DNA from: an uncultured Clostridia bacterium
Lineage (GTDB): Bacteria > Bacillota > Clostridia > Oscillospirales > Acutalibacteraceae
Assembly: GCA_947585745.1 (NCBI GenBank)
Contig: CANPXF010000016.1
Location: 1-54,008, forward strand
Length of the DNA stretch: 54,008 nt
Direction of reading: 5' to 3'
A program made the position numbers and the translations under genes. The notes below the pieces were generated by a model. It saw nothing but the letters and a program-made list of their open reading frames with translations. It ran no database searches and had not been told where the DNA came from. Below, in pieces: positions 25,082 through 33,899 of the stretch. Every line of letters begins with the position of its first letter. The first letter of the stretch is position 1.

Positions 25082-26968
25082 TTACATAATCGAACATACA
25101 AGGTCCGCGTAATCAGATGGATTTTCAATCGGAAGTCCTGCGATAAGAAGCGCTTGATTGTAGAAAATTTCCGCGTACTTTTTAGCCGTGTCGTCGTCTT
25201 TTCCGATTAATTCTTTCATCTTTTTAACGGCGTCGTGGTTCATATTAAGCTCCAGGCATCTCTGCGCTTTCATTCCCGCCTCGGGTTGCATAGTTGCGAA
25301 GTATTTTTCCATTTCAAAGCTTATTCCGCCCTTAGCGGTCATACATACGGGGTGGCTTACAAGCTTTTTGCTTGCGACAACTTCGTTTACCTTGTCCTTT
25401 AAAGCGTCCTTTACAAAGTCTAATACCTCGTTGTTATCTTCGCTTTCGTCCTTAGTTTCCTCATTTTCAATTCCGAGGTCGTCGCTGTCAACGCTCTTGA
25501 ACTGCTTGTCGCCGTACTGCTGGAGTGTCTGGATTGTAAACTCGTCAATATCCTGTGTGCAGTACAAAATCTCAAATCCTTTTGACAGCACCATCTCTGC
25601 CTGCGGTAGCTTGCTGATTGAGCTTATGCTTTCGCCTGTCGCAAAGTAAATATATTTCTGCTCCTCGCTCATTCTGTCAACGTATTCGCCTAAGGTTGTA
25701 AGCTTTTCGTCGTTTGAAGAATAGAACATAATAAGGTCTTTAAGGGAGTCCTTGTGCATTCCGTAGTCGCTGACAATGCCATATTTAAGCTGGCGGCCGA
25801 ACTCCTTATAAAAGCTTTCGTAAGCTTCTCTGTCCTTTTTAAGCATAGATGAAAGCTCGTTTTTAATTTTCTTTTCGAGCGTATTGGCAACGGTTTTAAG
25901 CTGGTGGTCGTGCTGTAGAACTTCTCTTGAAATGTTGAGAGAAAAGTCCTGGCTGTCTACGACGCCTTTTACAAATCTGAAATGCTCGGGTAAAAGCTCC
26001 TCGCAGTTTTCCATAATAAGAACACCGCTTGAATAAAGTTGAAGTCCCTTTTTATAATCTTTTGTATAGTAATCGTAGGGAGCCTTTGAGGGTATATATA
26101 AAAGAGCCTTGTAGGTTACAACACCCTCAACCGAGGTGGTAATAATTTTAGCAGGCTTGTCATAAGCCATAAATTTATCGTGATAAAATTTTTCATATTC
26201 ATCATCGCTAACGTCTTTTTTAGGACGTTGCCATATAGGAACCATTGAATTGAGCGTTTCCGCCTCGGTAACGGTTTCGTACTCCGGATTTTCGCTGTCC
26301 TTTGTATCCTCTTTAACCTTGCTGTGCGTCATATCCATAATTATCGGATAGCGGATATAGTCGCTGTATTTTTTTATAAGCTCAGAGATTCTGTACTGCT
26401 CTAAAAATTCGCTGTAGTTTTCAGTGTCGGTATCCTCTTTTATATGCAGGGTTACAACAGAGCCCGCGTTTTCCTTTTCGGTTTCTTTGATTGTGTATCC
26501 GTCAGCGCCCGAGGAGGTCCATATAAATCCCGTATCCGCGCCGTATTTTTTTGTATAAACTTCAACCTTATCGGCAACCATAAAAGCGGAGTAAAAACCT
26601 ACACCGAACTGACCGATAATATCAACATCATCGCCTTTTTCTATTTCCTGCTTAAAGCGATAGGAACCCGAGGATGCGATAGTGCCGAGATTTTTATCAA
26701 GGTCGTCTTTGTCCATTCCGATACCGTTGTCTTCAATTTTTATAATACGGTTTTCTTTATCAACGGAAAGATTGATTTTAAAATCCTCTCTGCTGAGTCC
26801 CACTTTATCATCTGTTAGAGAGATAAAGCAGAGCTTGTCGATAGCGTCGCTTGCGTTTGAGATAAGCTCTCTTAAAAAAATCTCCTTATGAGTGTAAATT
26901 GAGTTAATCATAAGGTCGAGTAATCTTTTTGACTCGGATTTAAATTGTTTCTTTGCCACAGTTACCAT
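25082..26968 (-). CDS. htpG: Chaperone HtpG (Hsp90)
   Basis: 628 residues. GHKL ATPase domain first: ELISNASDAIDKL (E-N motif), DNGIGM, GQFGVGFYS; middle domain with NISREVLQ; dimerisation domain at the C-terminus. General ATP-dependent chaperone. RBS AAGGAATG is about 10 bases upstream; the frame begins MVTVAKKQFK. A weak hairpin at about 25013-25032 (GCGGATT/AATCCGC) lies behind it and may terminate it. I saw no CIRCE element upstream. Confidence 0.96.
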   Translation of the reverse strand: MVTVAKKQFKSESKRLLDLMINSIYTHKEIFLRELISNASDAIDKLCFISLTDDKVGLSREDFKINLSVDKENRIIKIEDNGIGMDKDDLDKNLGTIASSGSYRFKQEIEKGDDVDIIGQFGVGFYSAFMVADKVEVYTKKYGADTGFIWTSSGADGYTIKETEKENAGSVVTLHIKEDTDTENYSEFLEQYRISELIKKYSDYIRYPIIMDMTHSKVKEDTKDSENPEYETVTEAETLNSMVPIWQRPKKDVSDDEYEKFYHDKFMAYDKPAKIITTSVEGVVTYKALLYIPSKAPYDYYTKDYKKGLQLYSSGVLIMENCEELLPEHFRFVKGVVDSQDFSLNISREVLQHDHQLKTVANTLEKKIKNELSSMLKKDREAYESFYKEFGRQLKYGIVSDYGMHKDSLKDLIMFYSSNDEKLTTLGEYVDRMSEEQKYIYFATGESISSISKLPQAEMVLSKGFEILYCTQDIDEFTIQTLQQYGDKQFKSVDSDDLGIENEETKDESEDNNEVLDFVKDALKDKVNEVVASKKLVSHPVCMTAKGGISFEMEKYFATMQPEAGMKAQRCLELNMNHDAVKKMKELIGKDDDTAKKYAEIFYNQALLIAGLPIENPSDYADLVCSIM

Positions 26969-27096
26969 TCCTTTACTTTTTAATTTAATTCACATTATAT
27001 ACCAAAATCATATAAATTTCAATTGTATAAATATCTTTAAATGTCCATAAAAAAGGAAATAAAAATGACGCCGAAGCGAATGCTTACAGCGTCACT

Positions 27097-27172
27097 TGGA
27101 GCTGGTGACGAGACTTGAACTTGCGACCTTCTCATTACGAGTGAGATGCTCTACCAACTGAGCTACACCAGC
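27097..27172 (-). tRNA. tRNA-Thr (anticodon CGT)
   Basis: 76 bases including an encoded CCA. Acceptor GCTGGTG/CACCAGC pairs perfectly; D-arm GCTCAGTTGGTAGAGC; anticodon stem TCTCA/TGAGA around loop CTCGTAA, giving anticodon CGT (reads ACG, Thr); T-arm contains GTTCAAGTC. Single gene, opposite to the regulator downstream. No phage or integrase sits next to it. Confidence 0.95.
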
Positions 27173-27293
27173 GCAATTTTTTGCGTCTTATCAATTATAA
27201 CGCGTTATCTCGTATTTTGCAAGGGGTAAAAAAAGAAAAAGACGAAAATTTAAGTCATATTTAGTTAAAACTGTGACAATTTACCCACTTATA

Positions 27294-27322
27294 TTGACAT
27301 TAAATTTTTTCTATTTTATACT
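27294..27322 (+). promoter_or_regulatory. Promoter of the XRE regulator
   Basis: TTGACA at 27294-27299 and TATACT at 27317-27322, spacing exactly 17. About 80 bases of leader follow before the ATG at 27411. Confidence 0.82.
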
Positions 27323-27410
27323 ATATAAAAGACAAATTTTCTACAAATAATACTTGTGTATTTTATTAATTGTATTATATATTAGGAATGCAGAAAGGTG
27401 GCAAATCCTT

Positions 27411-27779
27411 ATGTCAAAATCATTTGGTAGACATCTAAGAGATCTTCGGAAGAAACATTCTCAATATACTCAACAGGAAATGGCTGATATGTTAAATATC
27501 TCCCGTTCAACATACACGTACTATGAAACGGGAAAATCAGAGCCCGGTCAGGAAAAACTAAAAAATATTTGTGAAATTCTTGATGTGGATTTTAATACTC
27601 TTTTGGGTTATACCGAAGAGGGAATGATTGCTTTGGTTGCCTCAAGCGATAATAAAAGCGACGCGTTCGGTAACCTTACGCCTACAGAGGAACAGCTTAT
27701 CCTTGCGTATAGAAGTATGAATTCCGAGGAAAAGGAATATATCGGAAAACAAATTACAAAAATTGTTAAAGGAAATTAA
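27411..27779 (+). CDS. XRE-family transcriptional regulator
   Basis: 122 residues. N-terminal helix-turn-helix (about 5-62): QQEMADMLNISRSTYTYYET is the Cro/C1-type recognition part. The C-terminal half (about 80-122) is a short helical region, TPTEEQLILAYRSM, seen in many clostridial XRE proteins. The start at 27411 has AGAAAGGTGG upstream; the frame stays open to 27354 without an RBS. It has its own promoter and terminator. It is the only DNA-binding regulator I see in the window; its targets are unknown. Confidence 0.9.
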   Translation: MSKSFGRHLRDLRKKHSQYTQQEMADMLNISRSTYTYYETGKSEPGQEKLKNICEILDVDFNTLLGYTEEGMIALVASSDNKSDAFGNLTPTEEQLILAYRSMNSEEKEYIGKQITKIVKGN

Positions 27780-27798
27780 AATATTTTTAAATTTTTAT

Positions 27799-27831
27799 GC
27801 CGGTTTTCCAAGGGGGAAAATCGGCTTTTTT
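27799..27831 (+). terminator. Terminator of the XRE regulator
   Basis: 11 bp stem (27799-27809 and 27815-27825, one G-T pair) with loop AAGGG and six T. It lies 20 bases after the stop. Confidence 0.85.
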
Positions 27832-27971
27832 ATATATCTAAGCAGTTTTTGTATATGTTTTTATTACAGTTTATTTCCTTAAAGTTAAAAGGTCGGGGAA
27901 AAGACCTAACCTTAAAGTTTTTTGTACGGGCGGTTATTAAAAAGATTATTTAAAATAAAAGTAAATAAAGC
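27832..27971 (+). other. Intergenic stretch with a 10-base direct repeat, no gene seen
   Basis: CCTTAAAGTT occurs at 27877-27886 and 27910-27919, flanking a short hairpin AGGTC/GACCT (27890-27894 and 27903-27907). The arrangement could be a regulator-binding site or a degraded terminator. No reading frame with an RBS was found. The region lies between the XRE regulator and rpsO. Confidence 0.3.
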
Positions 27972-28000
27972 TTTACATTTGAGTTTTATTGTGTTATAAT
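27972..28000 (+). promoter_or_regulatory. Promoter of rpsO-pnp
   Basis: TTTACA at 27972-27977 and TATAAT at 27995-28000, spacing 17, with TG at 27992-27993 (extended -10). Confidence 0.85.
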
Positions 28001-28006
28001 AACGTC

Positions 28007-28103
28007 TGTTAAGCTTTTGCGCGGATTTTGGATTAAGCCGTTATGCGGAGTTTCACAGCCTTAACCTGCGCTTTTGCAAATATTTTGAAAAGGTGGAATA
28101 AAA
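28007..28103 (+). promoter_or_regulatory. Structured 5' leader of rpsO, probable S15 autoregulatory RNA
   Basis: The ~95-base leader can fold with GGATTAAG pairing to CTTAACC (about 28029-28036 with 28071-28077) and outer GCGC/GCGC arms. S15 binds its own leader in many bacteria using unrelated structures, so the role is an inference from position and foldability. No known consensus was matched. Confidence 0.4.
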
Positions 28104-28367
28104 ATGTTACCGGAAGAAAAGGCGGCTATTATTGCCGAGTATGCTACTCACGAGGGCGATACAGGCTCTCCTGAGGTGCAGATTGCGCTTCTTACAAAGA
28201 GAATCAATGATTTAACCGACCATCTCAAAATTCATAAGAAGGACCATCATTCCCGTCGCGGACTGCTTAAAATGGTTGGTCAAAGACGTTCTCTCTTAAA
28301 GTATCTTACTAAGGTAGATATTGAGAGATATCGTTCAATTATTAAGAGATGCGGTATTCGTAAGTAA
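28104..28367 (+). CDS. rpsO: 30S ribosomal protein S15
   Basis: 87 residues, normal. Segments [25 protein letters not shown] and [13 protein letters not shown] are diagnostic. RBS AAAGGTGG 8 bases upstream. Followed by pnp, the usual pairing. Confidence 0.97.
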   Translation: MLPEEKAAIIAEYATHEGDTGSPEVQIALLTKRINDLTDHLKIHKKDHHSRRGLLKMVGQRRSLLKYLTKVDIERYRSIIKRCGIRK

Positions 28368-28414
28368 GATAATTTGGGGCAGGCGGCAACGTTTGCCCTA
28401 TATTGCGTTTATTG

Positions 28415-28507
28415 CAGGATTTTTGACGCACTCGCTTTAGCGGTAAAACGAGTCTGTAATACGCTTTGCAGGTTGGTTTTATTGCTAAGTGTTGCTAAAA
28501 AATCCTG
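28415..28507 (+). promoter_or_regulatory. rpsO-pnp intergenic stem, candidate PNPase autoregulation or processing site
   Basis: CAGGATTTTT at 28415-28424 pairs perfectly with AAAAATCCTG at 28498-28507, closing an ~70-base loop that itself has short stems. The base of the stem ends about 25 bases before the pnp RBS. In Escherichia coli an RNase III-cut stem in this position lets PNPase repress itself; the same role here is inference. Confidence 0.45.
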
Positions 28508-28547
28508 TGAAATATAAAGTGAAGCTATGCTTCGGAAAGGATTTTTT

Positions 28548-30764
28548 ATGAACAGAAAAATGGAGTTTCCAAACTACAAGGTTTTTGAAACTGAATTTGC
28601 GGGCAGACCTTTAAAGGTTGAAACAGGTAAAATGACTCAGCTTGCAAACGGCGCTTGCTTAATATCCTACGGTGAAACTGTGGTGCACGTTGCCGTAACG
28701 GCATCCGCAAAGCCGAGGGACGGAGTTGACTTTTTCCCGCTTTCGGTAGACTACGAGGAGAAACAGTACGCCGCGGGAAGAATACCGGGCTCATTTTTAA
28801 AGCGTGAGGGACGTCCGTCTGAAAAGGCTATTCTCACAAGCCGTGTAATTGACCGTCCGATTCGTCCGCTTTTCCCAAAGGATATGCGTAACGACTGCTC
28901 CGTAGTTTGTACGGTTATGGCGGTTGACCCCGACTGTTCGCCCGAGATTACGGCAATGGTCGGCACTTCAATAGCGATTTCTATTTCAGATGTTCCCTGG
29001 AACGGTCCGATAAGCGGTTGTTCCGTAGGTCTTGTTGACGGAGAAATTGTTATCAACCCTAACGAGGAGCAAAGAGCAGTATCGGATATGGCGACTACCG
29101 TTGCCTCTACAAGCGAGAGAATCGCTATGATTGAGGCGGGCGCTAACTGCGTCGATGATGAAACAATGTATAACGCCATTATGGCAGGTCACGAGGCTAA
29201 CCAAAAGATTATCGAATTTATCAATGGTATTGTTGACGAAATCGGTAAGCCGAAATTCACTTATCCCTCAAACGACCCTGACCACGATATGTTTGAGGCT
29301 GTCTACAATTTTGCTGAGGCAGACGTTAAGACCGCGCTCGATACAGATGATAAAACTGTCCGTGACGAGAGATTAAAGCCCGTTTATGAGGCGGTTCACG
29401 AAAAGTTTGATGAGATTTATCCCGAGAGCGAGGCTAAAATTGACGAGTGCCTTTATAAGACACAGAAAACTATCGTACGCCGTTGGCTTTTGGATGAGCA
29501 AAAGAGAGTTGACGGCCGTGGAATGGACGATATTCGTCCGCTCGCTTCCGAGGTAGGAGTTCTCCCGAGAGTTCACGGTTCAGGTATGTTTACAAGAGGA
29601 CAGACGCAGGTTCTTACAATTGCGACCTTAGGTTCTGTAGCTGAAAAACAGCTCCTTGACGGACTTGACGGAGAAACGGAAAAGAGATATATTCATCACT
29701 ACAACTTCCCGAGCTACTCTGTGGGTGAAACAAAGCCCAGTCGCGGTCCCGGACGACGTGAAATCGGTCACGGCGCGCTTGCGGAGCGTGCGCTTCTTCC
29801 TGTAATTCCTTCTGTCGAGGAGTTCCCGTATGCTCTTCGTCTTGTATCCGAGGTTCTCTCATCAAACGGCTCAACCTCACAGGGCTCAGTCTGCGGTTCA
29901 ACGCTTGCGCTTATGGACGCGGGTGTTCCGATTAAGGCTCCCGTAGCGGGTATCTCCTGTGGTCTTATCACCGAGGGCGAGAGATGGATGACTATGGTTG
30001 ATATTCAGGGACTTGAGGATTTCTTCGGCGATATGGACTTTAAGGTTGCGGGTACCAAGGAAGGTATTACGGCAATTCAGATGGATTTAAAAATCAGCGG
30101 ACTTCTTCCCGAAATGGTTAAGGAGGCGCTTGAGAAAACTCATAAGGCCCGTAACTACATTCTTGATGAAATTATGCTTAAAGCGATTGCAGAGCCTCGC
30201 GCGGAGCTTTCAAAATATGCGCCCAAGATGTTTACAACCTCGATTCCCGCGGACAAAATTTCCGAGGTTATCGGTAAGAGCGGAAAGATTATCAAGGAAA
30301 TCCAGACTCAATGTGAATGTAAGGTTGATATTGAGGAGGACGGAGATAAGGGCAACGTATTTATTTCGGGTCTTGATACCGAAAAGTGCAAGAACGCTCT
30401 TAGTATGATTGAAACTATCGCCAACGACCCCGAGCCGGGCGCTATGTTCTACGGTAAGGTTACACGTTTAATGGACTTTGGAGCGTTTGTTGAAATCGCT
30501 CCGGGCAAGGAAGGCCTTTGCCACATCAGTCAGCTTGACGTTAAACGTACAAAGAATGTAACCGATGTTGTAAATGTCGGCGATGTTATCCGCGTTAAAG
30601 TTCTTGAAATAGACGACAAGGGCAGACTTAATTTAAGCCGTAGAGCTGTGTTAATTGAAGTTGACGGCTTAGAGCCCGAAAACGACCCCGACGAGGATAA
30701 AAAAAGCTCGCGTCCGCGCAGACCGCGCGGTGAACGCCGTTCTCACAGAGATAAAAAACAATAA
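28548..30764 (+). CDS. pnp: Polyribonucleotide nucleotidyltransferase (PNPase)
   Basis: 738 residues, 3'-5' phosphorolytic exonuclease of mRNA decay. Two RNase PH domains (about 10-225 and 320-545) with a helical linker; KH domain with VIGKSGKIIKEIQ near residue 565-577; S1 domain with YGKVTRLMDFGAFVEI near 630-645; an acidic then arginine-rich tail. Start at 28548 has AAAGGA 6 bases upstream; a second in-frame Met is four codons later. Ends in a terminator, which separates it from the phage-like cluster. Confidence 0.97.
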   Translation: MNRKMEFPNYKVFETEFAGRPLKVETGKMTQLANGACLISYGETVVHVAVTASAKPRDGVDFFPLSVDYEEKQYAAGRIPGSFLKREGRPSEKAILTSRVIDRPIRPLFPKDMRNDCSVVCTVMAVDPDCSPEITAMVGTSIAISISDVPWNGPISGCSVGLVDGEIVINPNEEQRAVSDMATTVASTSERIAMIEAGANCVDDETMYNAIMAGHEANQKIIEFINGIVDEIGKPKFTYPSNDPDHDMFEAVYNFAEADVKTALDTDDKTVRDERLKPVYEAVHEKFDEIYPESEAKIDECLYKTQKTIVRRWLLDEQKRVDGRGMDDIRPLASEVGVLPRVHGSGMFTRGQTQVLTIATLGSVAEKQLLDGLDGETEKRYIHHYNFPSYSVGETKPSRGPGRREIGHGALAERALLPVIPSVEEFPYALRLVSEVLSSNGSTSQGSVCGSTLALMDAGVPIKAPVAGISCGLITEGERWMTMVDIQGLEDFFGDMDFKVAGTKEGITAIQMDLKISGLLPEMVKEALEKTHKARNYILDEIMLKAIAEPRAELSKYAPKMFTTSIPADKISEVIGKSGKIIKEIQTQCECKVDIEEDGDKGNVFISGLDTEKCKNALSMIETIANDPEPGAMFYGKVTRLMDFGAFVEIAPGKEGLCHISQLDVKRTKNVTDVVNVGDVIRVKVLEIDDKGRLNLSRRAVLIEVDGLEPENDPDEDKKSSRPRRPRGERRSHRDKKQ

Positions 30765-30777
30765 ATATAGTTAAATT

Positions 30778-30813
30778 AAAAACCGTTTGCAATGTGAAAT
30801 GCAAGCGGTTTTT
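30778..30813 (+). terminator. pnp terminator
   Basis: 14 bp stem with one G-T pair (30778-30791 and 30800-30813), loop of 8, ending in five T. Lies 14 bases after the pnp stop. Confidence 0.88.
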
Positions 30814-30859
30814 ACATGGAAAAATAAATTAGGATTACTGCTCAAATAAAAAAATATCG

Positions 30860-30898
30860 GAGAAATTGCACCATTTTATGCAATTTCTCTTTTTTTTA
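30860..30898 (+). terminator. Second terminator directly before the phage-like cluster
   Basis: 11 bp perfect stem GAGAAATTGCA/TGCAATTTCTC (30860-30870 and 30879-30889), loop of 8, nine T. It ends 36 bases before the first phage-type gene and comes after the pnp terminator. It would insulate the cluster from pnp or act as an attenuator of a transcript started between the two hairpins. Confidence 0.85.
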
Positions 30899-30933
30899 TA
30901 CGGTAATTGAGAGCTGAAAGAAAGGAGGATAAT

Positions 30934-31398
30934 ATGTCACAGCTTACTAAAAAAGAAAAGGCGTTTTGCAGGAAGTATCTTGAAACGGGAAGTGTTGAGG
31001 AGGCAGGGCGTTTTTGCAAAATTTCAAAGGACTGCTATGAGCTTTTAACGCGAGAGGATATTTTGAGTGAAATTCACCGCCTCGGTGAAGCTATGGATAA
31101 AAGTCTTGAGGTTATCGCAAAAAGCGCTCTGAAACGGCTCGCTGTGGGAAGTGTTTCCGACGCGGTCGGCCTTATATTTACCGAAAAGCCTGACTTTGAA
31201 AAGCTGAACGAGCTTGATTTGTTTATGGTTTCCGAGATTAAACGCAAGGATAATTTAACGGAAATTAAATTTTTTGACAGGTTTAAGGCGATACAAAGTC
31301 TTATCGAGGGCTTCGGAAATGACGAAGGTTCCGTTCCGATTTACGACGCTCTTATGGCAGGGGTTGAAAGACTTAATAAAACTGAAGATGGAGATTAA
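30934..31398 (+). CDS. Terminase small subunit-like protein
   Basis: 154 residues. Start MSQLTKKEKAFCRKYLETG and GSVEEAGRFCKIS form the helix-turn-helix found at the N-terminus of phage small terminases of the Terminase_2/XtmA kind; the rest is helical. Such proteins bind DNA and recruit the large subunit to begin packaging. AAGGAGG lies 6 bases before the chosen ATG; the frame is open nine codons earlier without an RBS. Overlaps the large terminase start by 11 bases. Confidence 0.82.
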   Translation: MSQLTKKEKAFCRKYLETGSVEEAGRFCKISKDCYELLTREDILSEIHRLGEAMDKSLEVIAKSALKRLAVGSVSDAVGLIFTEKPDFEKLNELDLFMVSEIKRKDNLTEIKFFDRFKAIQSLIEGFGNDEGSVPIYDALMAGVERLNKTEDGD

Positions 31399-32629
31399 AC
31401 GTTTTTCAAGAAAGCAGTTCAGAGTATTGACGTGGTGGTGTAAAAACAGTCCGAGCGCCTCTAAAGACGCAATTATCTGCGACGGCGCTGTGCGTTCAGG
31501 TAAAACATTCAGTATGTCACTTTCTTTTGTGTTTTGGATGTTCTACCGATTTAATAATTCCGATTTCGCAATTTGCGGAAAAACTATCCGTAGCGCTCGG
31601 AGAAACATTATAACGCCTATGACGTCAACTCTCAGACAGCTTGGTTTTTCGGTAGATGAAAAGTTAAGCCAAAATCTTCTCATCATCTCTTACAGGGGCA
31701 GAGTGAACCGAGTGTATATATTCGGAGGAAAAGACGAGGGAAGCGCCTCTCTTATTCAAGGTATGACGCTTTCAGGCGTGCTTTTTGACGAGGTCGCTTT
31801 GATGCCCCGTTCCTTTGTCGAACAGGCGTTGGCGAGATGCTCGGTTGAGGGAAGTCGTTTTTGGTTCAACTGCAATCCCGAATATCCCGCTCATTGGTTC
31901 TACCAAAGCTGGATTAAAAAAGCCGATAAAAAGAACGCGTTTTATCTTCATTTTACTATGAAAGACAACCCGTCGCTTTCAATAAAAACTATAAAACGCT
32001 ACGAGAGCCTGTACAGCGGAAGCTTTTACGAGAGATTTGTTCTCGGAAAATGGGTTGCCGTTTCAGGCGCTGTTTATCCTTTTATGAAGGACAGCTCTTT
32101 TGTTAAAGCGCCAAACGGTCCGTTCGAGGACTTTGCGGTTTCCGTTGACTACGGAACGGTAAACCCCGCGTCGTTCGGACTTTGGGCTTTAAAAAACGAA
32201 GTGTGGTACCGTATTGACGAGATGTACTTTGATTCCAGAAAAGAGGGTTACCAAAAGACGGACGAGGAGCATTATAAATCTCTTACAGAGCTTATCGGGC
32301 GTCGTAAAATCAGTAAAATTACGGTTGACCCGTCGGCCGCCTCTTTTATTGAAACAATAAACCGTCACGGAAAGTTTAATGTTATTCCCGCGGTAAACGA
32401 TGTTCTTAACGGTATTCGTCTGACAAGCACGGCCTTAAAGGAGGGCAGGATTAAAATCTGCGAAAACTGCTTTGACAGTATCCGTGAATTTTCTCTTTAC
32501 CGTTGGAATGAAAACGGTACGGACTCTCCCGTAAAGGAGAACGACCACGCTATGGACGACATTCGTTATTTTGTCGCCACAATTTTAGATAACGACGTAT
32601 GCTTTTCGGCGGTTGCCGCGAGAAGATAG
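31388..32629 (+). CDS. Terminase large subunit, PBSX family
   Basis: 413 residues, complete. ATPase: Walker A GAVRSGKT (33-40), Walker B VLFDE (131-135), coupling region WFNCNPEYPAHW. RNase H-like nuclease: D254 in VDYGTVNP, D314 in TVDPSAAS, and HAMDDIRY (387-394). All metal-binding Asp are present, so both the packaging motor and DNA cutting should be functional. Translated from an ATG inside the end of the small subunit gene; an upstream start at 31274 is open but would overlap far into it. Confidence 0.93.
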   Translation: MEIKRFSRKQFRVLTWWCKNSPSASKDAIICDGAVRSGKTFSMSLSFVFWMFYRFNNSDFAICGKTIRSARRNIITPMTSTLRQLGFSVDEKLSQNLLIISYRGRVNRVYIFGGKDEGSASLIQGMTLSGVLFDEVALMPRSFVEQALARCSVEGSRFWFNCNPEYPAHWFYQSWIKKADKKNAFYLHFTMKDNPSLSIKTIKRYESLYSGSFYERFVLGKWVAVSGAVYPFMKDSSFVKAPNGPFEDFAVSVDYGTVNPASFGLWALKNEVWYRIDEMYFDSRKEGYQKTDEEHYKSLTELIGRRKISKITVDPSAASFIETINRHGKFNVIPAVNDVLNGIRLTSTALKEGRIKICENCFDSIREFSLYRWNENGTDSPVKENDHAMDDIRYFVATILDNDVCFSAVAARR

Positions 32630-32723
32630 GTTGTTATTAAAAGTAAAAATTTCTGTATTTTCCTTATCTGCCCACGGTAAGGATAAAGGGAATTTTTATT
32701 TATCATCAGTGGGCGGAAAGGCT

Positions 32724-33899
32724 ATGGAAATCAAATTGAATTTCTTTAAAAGAAATAAGCTTGCGGATAAAACGGAGGCTCCCGTTTATCCCGTTCCTGC
32801 GACAGCAAGCTCACATCCATTTTCTTATCTTAATAATTATACTCCGCTTAAACAAGCGGAATACGAGCTTTATTCAAGTCTTAGAGAGGCTGTTCCGATT
32901 ATTGACGCGGCGATTGACAAGACGGTAAGGCTTATGGGAACCTTTGAGGTCACGACCAAAAATAAAGACGTTGACCGAAAGCTTAATAATTTTCTCTCCA
33001 CGGTTGCGGTAAACGGTGGTAATCACGGAATTTTTCCGTTCCTTACAACCTATATAAACGAGCTTTTAACCTATGGAGAGGCTGTCGGTGAAATAGTTTT
33101 AAACAGCAGTAAAAGCGATGTCGCAGCACTTTATAACGCAAGCTTAAAGGACGTTTGCATTGTCGCAAACGACAATCCGCTCAACCTAAAGGTTTGCAAA
33201 AACGACGTTAACTTTACGCCCGCAAAATACCAAAGCCTTATAATTCCAACCTTGTTAAACCCTGAACCCGGAACGGTTAAGGGAACTTCAATTTTAAAGG
33301 GACTGCCGTTTGTCAGCGAAATATTACTTACTGTTTTTAATTCTATAAAAGCAAATTGGAAACGTATAGGCGACGTAAGATTTGCGGTTACGTACAAGCC
33401 CGACAGTACGTCATCAGCCGTGACAAAAAAGCAGGCGGAAATGATTGCCGACGAATGGAGCAAGGCTATGCGTTCGAGAGAGGTGTGCGATTTTGTATCG
33501 GTAGGTGATGTAAGCGTTAAGGTCATAGGCGCTGATAATCAGGTTTTAGACTGCGATGTGCCGATTCGCCATCTTCTTGAGCAGATTATCGCAAAGCTTT
33601 CTTTGCCCCCGTTTGTTCTCGGATTAAGCTGGTCAAGCACCGAGAGAATGAGTACCCAGCAGGCTGATATATTAACAAGCGAGCTTGAATTTTACCGTTC
33701 GCTTATAACTCCGGTAATCTCTAAAATCTGTCGGATTTACCTAAGAGTTAACGGATATGACGATTATGTAGAGGTTAATTGGGATTTAATCAATCTCCAG
33801 GATGAAGTTGAAATGTCGCAGGCGCGTTTGAATAACGCTCAGGCTTTAGAGATTGAAAAACGAACAGAGGTGGAGAATGAAAACAGGACAGGTTGTTAA
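32724..33899 (+). CDS. Phage portal protein
   Basis: 391 residues. The portal forms the 12-fold ring through which DNA enters the capsid. SLREAVPIIDAAIDKTVRLMG near the N-terminus and LSWSSTERMSTQQADILTSELE near residue 310-330 resemble portals of the PBSX XkdE/SPP1-like group. The ATG at 32724 has GGAAAGG upstream; the frame is open to 32613 but the extension is unlike a portal N-terminus. The 94 bases before it hold two competing hairpins. The end overlaps the protease start. Confidence 0.82.
   Translation: MEIKLNFFKRNKLADKTEAPVYPVPATASSHPFSYLNNYTPLKQAEYELYSSLREAVPIIDAAIDKTVRLMGTFEVTTKNKDVDRKLNNFLSTVAVNGGNHGIFPFLTTYINELLTYGEAVGEIVLNSSKSDVAALYNASLKDVCIVANDNPLNLKVCKNDVNFTPAKYQSLIIPTLLNPEPGTVKGTSILKGLPFVSEILLTVFNSIKANWKRIGDVRFAVTYKPDSTSSAVTKKQAEMIADEWSKAMRSREVCDFVSVGDVSVKVIGADNQVLDCDVPIRHLLEQIIAKLSLPPFVLGLSWSSTERMSTQQADILTSELEFYRSLITPVISKICRIYLRVNGYDDYVEVNWDLINLQDEVEMSQARLNNAQALEIEKRTEVENENRTGC

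Noticed and set aside
27097..27172. tRNA-Thr as attachment site of the phage-like cluster
   Set aside because: It is 3.8 kb away, separated by regulator, rpsO and pnp, and no partial tRNA repeat is seen beyond the cluster. No integrase present.
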